Shown here: positions 60,038 to 64,000 of the stretch, one piece after another | How positions within the stretch are numbered: the stretch's first letter is position 1 | How the letters are laid out: every line of letters starts with the position of its first letter | Source: Bacteroidaceae bacterium | GTDB lineage: Bacteria > Bacteroidota > Bacteroidia > Bacteroidales > Bacteroidaceae | Direction of reading: 5' to 3' | NCBI GenBank assembly: GCA_016286165.1 | Contig: JAEESE010000018.1 | Location: 1-64,000 of the forward strand | Length of the DNA stretch: 64,000 nt | Translations under genes and position numbers: made by a program | Notes under the pieces: model-generated | Seen by the model: only the letters and a program-made list of their open reading frames with translations | Told to the model about the DNA's origin: nothing | Databases searched by the model: none

Positions 60038-62497
60038 CTACTTCGCCGTCACTATCTCCTTGAACGCTGAGCCGAAGATGACGTATTGAGTGTTGCCGGC
60101 GATGGTGCCTTCGTTCTGCCCCCACAGGAAAGGCCAGTCGTCGAAGTTCTCGAAGTGGTCGGGCTTGCGGAACAGCAGTCCCGGAGCCACGTTGCCGGGG
60201 ATGAACGAGAAGTCGGCACGGTTGTTGCCGTAGAACACCTGCTTGGGGCGGGCTGCGCCTACGACGGCTACGAAAGAGTAGTTGTGGTAGGGATGGCAGC
60301 CGAACAACCAGTCGGCAGTACGGACCACGGTCTCGAGGCTGATGATGTCAGGGAAGAACCTACGGGCCAGGCATACCGTGGTGCCAAAGCTAAGCACCTG
60401 GCCGCCGCCAGCCCAGTTGCCGAGGCCGATAGGCACGCCGTAAGGGTTCTGGCGCGCCAGGCTGTCGGCATAGGCGGCATAACGTTGCACATAGGGGCGC
60501 AAGCGCTGGCGGTAGGCTTCATCCTTCAGAGGAATGGAGTCCAGGGCGCGTTGCATAGCAGAAGCCACGTTGCGTTCGAGGGCATCCCAAATGGAGCCGT
60601 TTTGTCGGCCGCGGCCTTGGCGTGCCATGCGCGACGGACGAGCGGCCTGCAGCGCCGAGGCTTCCTGGCGCAGACGGTTGGCCTGGGTGAGGGCGCGGTC
60701 GGCGAGGGCATCGTTGTAGCCCTTCATCACGCGGGCTGCTGCTGTGAACATATCTGCTGCCTGAAGGTCGAGGCCCGGGTTACGGGTGGTGAAAGCCCAC
60801 ATGTCATCGGGCGTGCCGCTGCTGCGGCCGTCGGCGCTGACCTCGTAGGGCTTGAGTGTGGGGTCGTAGTGGAGTCCGTCGGTGATTGACGCGGCGTCGC
60901 CGAGGTGGTGGTAGTTGTCGAGCACCGAATTGGATAGGGTAGAAGCCATATGCCCTATGTTCTCGGCCTGTGCGAGCATGTTCAGCAAGCCGTGTTCGAT
61001 AAACTGCAGCACGTCAGGCACGCCGTCGGGGCGGTGCAGTTCCACGTAGCGCTGCTCCTCGCTGACGAATGTCTCGTCGCGTTGTGGATGGAAGAGCTCC
61101 CACGTGCGAATGAAATTATGCACTACGCTTATGTTCGAGCCCGTCTCGATGTCGAAGTCGCCGGCATCGAAGTAGCCGCCTACGTTCAAGCCCGGGATAA
61201 GCTCCAGAGGCTTGTACTTGGTATCGGTGCGCGGGCCCTGACGGTGCAGGTCGAAATGGTCGCTCTCGGGAGCCTGAAGGTAACCCTCCTTGAAGGGCTC
61301 GCCGTGCCATGTTCGGTAGCCCTCGGTCACATACATATGATTCATGTGAATAGGCACCCAAACGTCGGTGGTGGCATCGGTGATGCGGTCGTAGACGTGG
61401 TCGTCGATGATGAAGTCGTTGGTTCGCGTAGTTCCGTATTCTATGCAGTACACGCCGGGCTGGGTGACCTTCGAGAAATCGAATTTCGCGTAGTTGTACT
61501 TGTAGAACGGTCCCCACGTCTCCACGGCGCCTTGGTAGGCCACGGAGCGTGTGCCGTCGTCGCTGATGCGCAGCAGCGAAGCGGTTGGCTTCACGGCATC
61601 GTTCTTGTCGAGCTCGATGACGGCCACCTTAGGCAACTGCGGCATATAACCCACCTGCGAGAAACCTATGTTTGGCTCGCGAATCCAACCGGGGATGGCG
61701 TGAGGCTCCACGGTCCATGTGACCACTTTTCCCGTGCGCCCTGCGGGCAGGAGGCTTCGCAACACAAACCACCCGTTCTGCGCCAGGATACGCCCATCGT
61801 AGAGGCGTAGCTGGGCATCGTTGCTGCTCACGCGGATCAAGCGTTCCGGGTCGTCGGTAGCCAGGGCTATGGTATGCCCTGAATCCAAAGGCAACGGATC
61901 TACGAAACGGCCTGTGCCGCGGTCGTCGTATGTGCGGAAGCCCTTGAACTGACGGGGCTTCTGGGCGTTGGGACGAGTGATGGTCTGGCTCGTGGCGTAG
62001 CGCGGCAGGCGTCCCAGACGGCCGTCGGCCATGTAAGTCTTAAGCCAGTACTGCGAAGGCAGGAACTCAAGGTTGAAGCCGGCCTCGCCCACCAGTTTCT
62101 CGGGCACGGGCTTGTCCAGCCAAACGGCTATCTCCACGGCCTGCCCTTTGGCGGTTACCACGACGCGGCTGTCGAAATCGTAGTCGGCATAGCGCATGGC
62201 CACCTCTATGGTTCCGTGGTCGCGGTCCACCGTGCGGCTTGTCATCGCGGGCACCAAATCCCATTGCTCGGGAGTGTTGTTCAGGCGCACGGCACCGCCC
62301 TGCACGGTCCTCACTCCGTGGTGGATAATCTCTATGCCCGAGTTCTTCTCGTCGTTGAAACCTCCATTGAAGCTGTTGTTGAACACAAGCACGTTAACGC
62401 CCTGACGTTCAAAGTATTCAAGGTTGTTCAATCGCAGGTCTTGTGCTTGCGCAGTCACGGCAACCGCTAAGAGGGTGAGAAAGCTTTTCCGTTTCAT
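60038..62497 (-). CDS. GH9 family cellulase-like glycoside hydrolase
   Basis: The 819-residue protein has a signal peptide ending near TAQA (about residue 18). Residues about 19-270 form a beta-rich domain I cannot name. Residues about 275-365 are the Ig-like CelD_N domain (IGFSQVGYMPQLPKVAVIEL). The (alpha/alpha)6 catalytic domain follows, with GGYFDAGDFDIETG (catalytic Asp, near 446) and FLWGQNEGTIAGNTQYV (acid Glu near 797). A basic insert near 635-650 (ARPSRMARQGRGRQNGS) is atypical. It likely acts on beta-glucan or glucomannan at the cell surface or in the periplasm. Confidence 0.9.
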   Translation of the reverse strand: MKRKSFLTLLAVAVTAQAQDLRLNNLEYFERQGVNVLVFNNSFNGGFNDEKNSGIEIIHHGVRTVQGGAVRLNNTPEQWDLVPAMTSRTVDRDHGTIEVAMRYADYDFDSRVVVTAKGQAVEIAVWLDKPVPEKLVGEAGFNLEFLPSQYWLKTYMADGRLGRLPRYATSQTITRPNAQKPRQFKGFRTYDDRGTGRFVDPLPLDSGHTIALATDDPERLIRVSSNDAQLRLYDGRILAQNGWFVLRSLLPAGRTGKVVTWTVEPHAIPGWIREPNIGFSQVGYMPQLPKVAVIELDKNDAVKPTASLLRISDDGTRSVAYQGAVETWGPFYKYNYAKFDFSKVTQPGVYCIEYGTTRTNDFIIDDHVYDRITDATTDVWVPIHMNHMYVTEGYRTWHGEPFKEGYLQAPESDHFDLHRQGPRTDTKYKPLELIPGLNVGGYFDAGDFDIETGSNISVVHNFIRTWELFHPQRDETFVSEEQRYVELHRPDGVPDVLQFIEHGLLNMLAQAENIGHMASTLSNSVLDNYHHLGDAASITDGLHYDPTLKPYEVSADGRSSGTPDDMWAFTTRNPGLDLQAADMFTAAARVMKGYNDALADRALTQANRLRQEASALQAARPSRMARQGRGRQNGSIWDALERNVASAMQRALDSIPLKDEAYRQRLRPYVQRYAAYADSLARQNPYGVPIGLGNWAGGGQVLSFGTTVCLARRFFPDIISLETVVRTADWLFGCHPYHNYSFVAVVGAARPKQVFYGNNRADFSFIPGNVAPGLLFRKPDHFENFDDWPFLWGQNEGTIAGNTQYVIFGSAFKEIVTAK

Positions 62498-62536
62498 TGT
62501 CGTGAATGTGTTTGTGATTTAAAGGTGTGTCTTCAG

Positions 62537-63721
62537 CTACCCTTTCGCCATGTGGTAGATGGCCTCCATGTCCTCGGCGTGTAGCACCTTGAGGCGCCCA
62601 CAGGTGGACTTGTAGTTGCGGCTGCACTTACGCACCATCTCGCGTATCTCATCATCGGTAATTTCGCGGCCGATGAGTTCGCGTATGTTGATAGGCATGC
62701 CTATGTCGTGGTAGAAACGCTCCATGGCCTCGATGCCCTTCAGCGCCGTGGCTTCGGGGTCGGTGAAGTCGTTGGGCACGTCCATCACGTTTACGGCAAA
62801 CCTTACGAAGCGGCTCAGGTTCTCGTGCATCACATACCGCGCCCAGCTCGGCCATACGGCAGCAAGCCCGGCACCATGGGTAACGTCGAACATTCCGCTC
62901 AGCTCATGTTCCAGCTGGTGCGTGGCCCAGTCGTCGCTGATGCCGCAGCCCGTGAGGCCGTTGTGCATCAGGCTTCCGCCCCACATTATCTGTGCCCTGT
63001 AGCGGTAGTCCTCGGGATTCTTGAGCACGGCAAACACGGCGTTCTTCATCGAGCGCAGCAGCGCTTCAGCCAGGTCGGTGGTGATGTCCATGTCGTCGTC
63101 CTTGGTGAAGTAGCGCTCCATGGTGTGCATCATCATATCGGTCACGCCGGCAGCCGTCTGATAGGGTGGGAGAGTGAAGGTGCGCTCGGGGTTCATGATG
63201 GCAAACTTCGGGCGCGAGATATCGTCGGAATAGCCCAGCTTCACGTCGCCGTCCTCGTTGGTGATGACGCTCGACCAGCTCATCTCGCTGCCGGCAGCAG
63301 GTATGGTGAGGACGCTTGCCACGGGCACCATAGCCGTAGGTTTGACCTTGCCAAGGTATATGTCCCACACGTCGCCGTCCATGCACAGGCCGTAGGCTAT
63401 GCACTTGGCGGAGTCGATGACGCTGCCGCCGCCTACGGCAAGGATGAAGTCTACGCCTTCGCTACGGCACAGGTCGATGCCTTTCTTAGCCAGCGACAGG
63501 CGCGGATTGGGCACTACGCCGCCAAGCTTGACAAACGGTATGCCGCCTTCGTCGAGCAGGCCGCAGATCTTGTCGAGCAAGCCTGAGCGGATGGCGCTCT
63601 GGCCGCCATAGTGTACAAGCACCTTGGTGCCACCGTATTTTTTCACTAACGGAGCTACCTGCTCCTCGGCCTGACGGCCAAACGCCACCTCTGTGGGTGC
63701 ATAGAATTTAAAGTCTTGCAT
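62537..63721 (-). CDS. Iron-containing alcohol dehydrogenase (butanol dehydrogenase-like)
   Basis: The 394-residue group III dehydrogenase has AFGRQAEEQVAPLVKKYGGT at the start, NAD(P) binding with LAVGGGSVIDSAKCIAYG (near 95-112), TIPAAGSEMSWSSVITNE, and the metal ligands in ATHQLEHELSGMFDVTHGAG (near 262-281). It reduces aldehydes or ketones with NAD(P)H. Between the regulator and the GH9 gene with short gaps, it may belong to the same operon. Confidence 0.92.
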   Translation of the reverse strand: MQDFKFYAPTEVAFGRQAEEQVAPLVKKYGGTKVLVHYGGQSAIRSGLLDKICGLLDEGGIPFVKLGGVVPNPRLSLAKKGIDLCRSEGVDFILAVGGGSVIDSAKCIAYGLCMDGDVWDIYLGKVKPTAMVPVASVLTIPAAGSEMSWSSVITNEDGDVKLGYSDDISRPKFAIMNPERTFTLPPYQTAAGVTDMMMHTMERYFTKDDDMDITTDLAEALLRSMKNAVFAVLKNPEDYRYRAQIMWGGSLMHNGLTGCGISDDWATHQLEHELSGMFDVTHGAGLAAVWPSWARYVMHENLSRFVRFAVNVMDVPNDFTDPEATALKGIEAMERFYHDIGMPINIRELIGREITDDEIREMVRKCSRNYKSTCGRLKVLHAEDMEAIYHMAKG

Positions 63722-63745
63722 AGTAATTCTAATTATTATGATGTG

Positions 63746-64000
63746 TCAGTTCTTGGCTTTTTTCTGATGTTCACGCATGTATTCGCGCGGCGAAACGCCG
63801 TAGAAGCGCTTGAAGATGGTGGAGAACGAGGCGGAGTTGTTGAAGCCGCAAGCATACATCACCTCGGTGATGTTCATGCCCTGGTTGGCGAGGAGCTGTG
63901 CGGCTTGCTTCAGACGAATGCTCAGTATGAATTCGTGAGGCGTCTGCCCCGTGAGTTCCTTCATCTTGCGGTGGAGGTGAACGCGACTGATGCCCACTTC
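63746..64000 (-). CDS. HTCS/AraC-type regulator, C-terminal DNA-binding part (truncated by window edge)
   Basis: The frame is open to the window edge. The visible 85 residues are two helix-turn-helix units: EVGISRVHLHRKMKELTGQT and MNITEVMYACGFNNSASFST with the AraC signature FKRFYGVSPREYMREH. The EVG-SR-LHRK form is typical of the C-terminus of hybrid two-component systems that sense glycans in Bacteroidetes. The sensor part lies outside. It is followed by the dehydrogenase, GH9 and GH43-like genes, so it may regulate them. Confidence 0.85.
   Translation of the reverse strand, partial: EVGISRVHLHRKMKELTGQTPHEFILSIRLKQAAQLLANQGMNITEVMYACGFNNSASFSTIFKRFYGVSPREYMREHQKKAKN

Noticed and set aside
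1..64000. tRNA or rRNA genes
   Set aside because: No cloverleaf-like or rRNA-like sequence was recognised in the intergenic spacers by eye; a tRNAscan or Rfam run would be needed to be sure.

Overview
This 64 kb window is a chromosomal segment of a member of the Bacteroidales, most likely Prevotella or a close relative. The evidence is the recurrent Bacteroidetes promoter form (TTTG, about 17-20 bp, TAnnTTTG, for example TACCTTTG, TAACTTTG and TATCTTTG), a fused NfnAB/SudBA-type oxidoreductase, a galM-gluP-galK cluster, DUF4301 and DUF5686 proteins, a hybrid two-component (HTCS) type regulator, and a eukaryotic-type GlgB. No tRNA, rRNA or CRISPR array was seen.

Layout. 1-5460: the end of a TolC-like gene, a very large secreted alginate-lyase-like protein, and a second lyase broken by fusion to the antisense start of a tyrosine integrase. 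This stretch looks acquired and degraded. 5465-15129: housekeeping genes (mnmE, a nucleoside phosphorylase, a PD40-type protein, the SudBA fusion, recR, a glycosyltransferase and an acetyltransferase), with a MITE-like element at 11812-12160. 15086-24797: a Gly/Ser-rich secreted protein, glgB with a histone-like tail, yhcH, a 14-unit MORN protein, a synthetase-type RelA/SpoT homologue and a DUF4301 protein. 24901-36733: the galactose operon galM-gluP-galK, an aminotransferase, a FtsX/LolE-like permease, nadC, a DUF5686 outer-membrane protein, and gmd plus fcl for GDP-L-fucose.

36738-50904 (all minus strand): fabD, a GH13 lipoprotein, an SLC13-type permease, cysC, cysD, a large DUF4011/DUF3320-type helicase with an endonuclease-like domain, cysN, a sulfotransferase and sdaA. 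The permease, cysC, cysD, cysN and sulfotransferase together form a route from sulfate uptake through PAPS to sulfation of an unknown acceptor. This resembles the sulfotransferase locus described in Bacteroides thetaiotaomicron. Here it is interrupted by the helicase gene.

51297-64000: a second Gly/Ser/Tyr-rich secreted protein, a FadL/OmpP1-type porin, a small coiled-coil exported protein, prs, a ThiE-like protein and two tandem deoxynucleoside kinases. These are followed by a carbohydrate locus (GH43-like, GH9, iron alcohol dehydrogenase, HTCS/AraC regulator running off the edge).

The most notable non-coding signals are four. First, the two Gly/Ser-rich exported proteins share a promoter architecture: a TTTAGGGATTTTCyCC box, 5 bp, ATTAGGA, exactly 31 bp, then the -7 box. 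Second, a 349 bp element has 32 bp perfect terminal inverted repeats and carries 22 bp tandem repeats. A second 22 bp-period array lies between cysC and cysD. Third, two copies of a GACGAAGATTGAC inverted-repeat family occur, one nested in a larger palindromic element. Fourth, many intergenic spacers consist of simple degenerate arrays.
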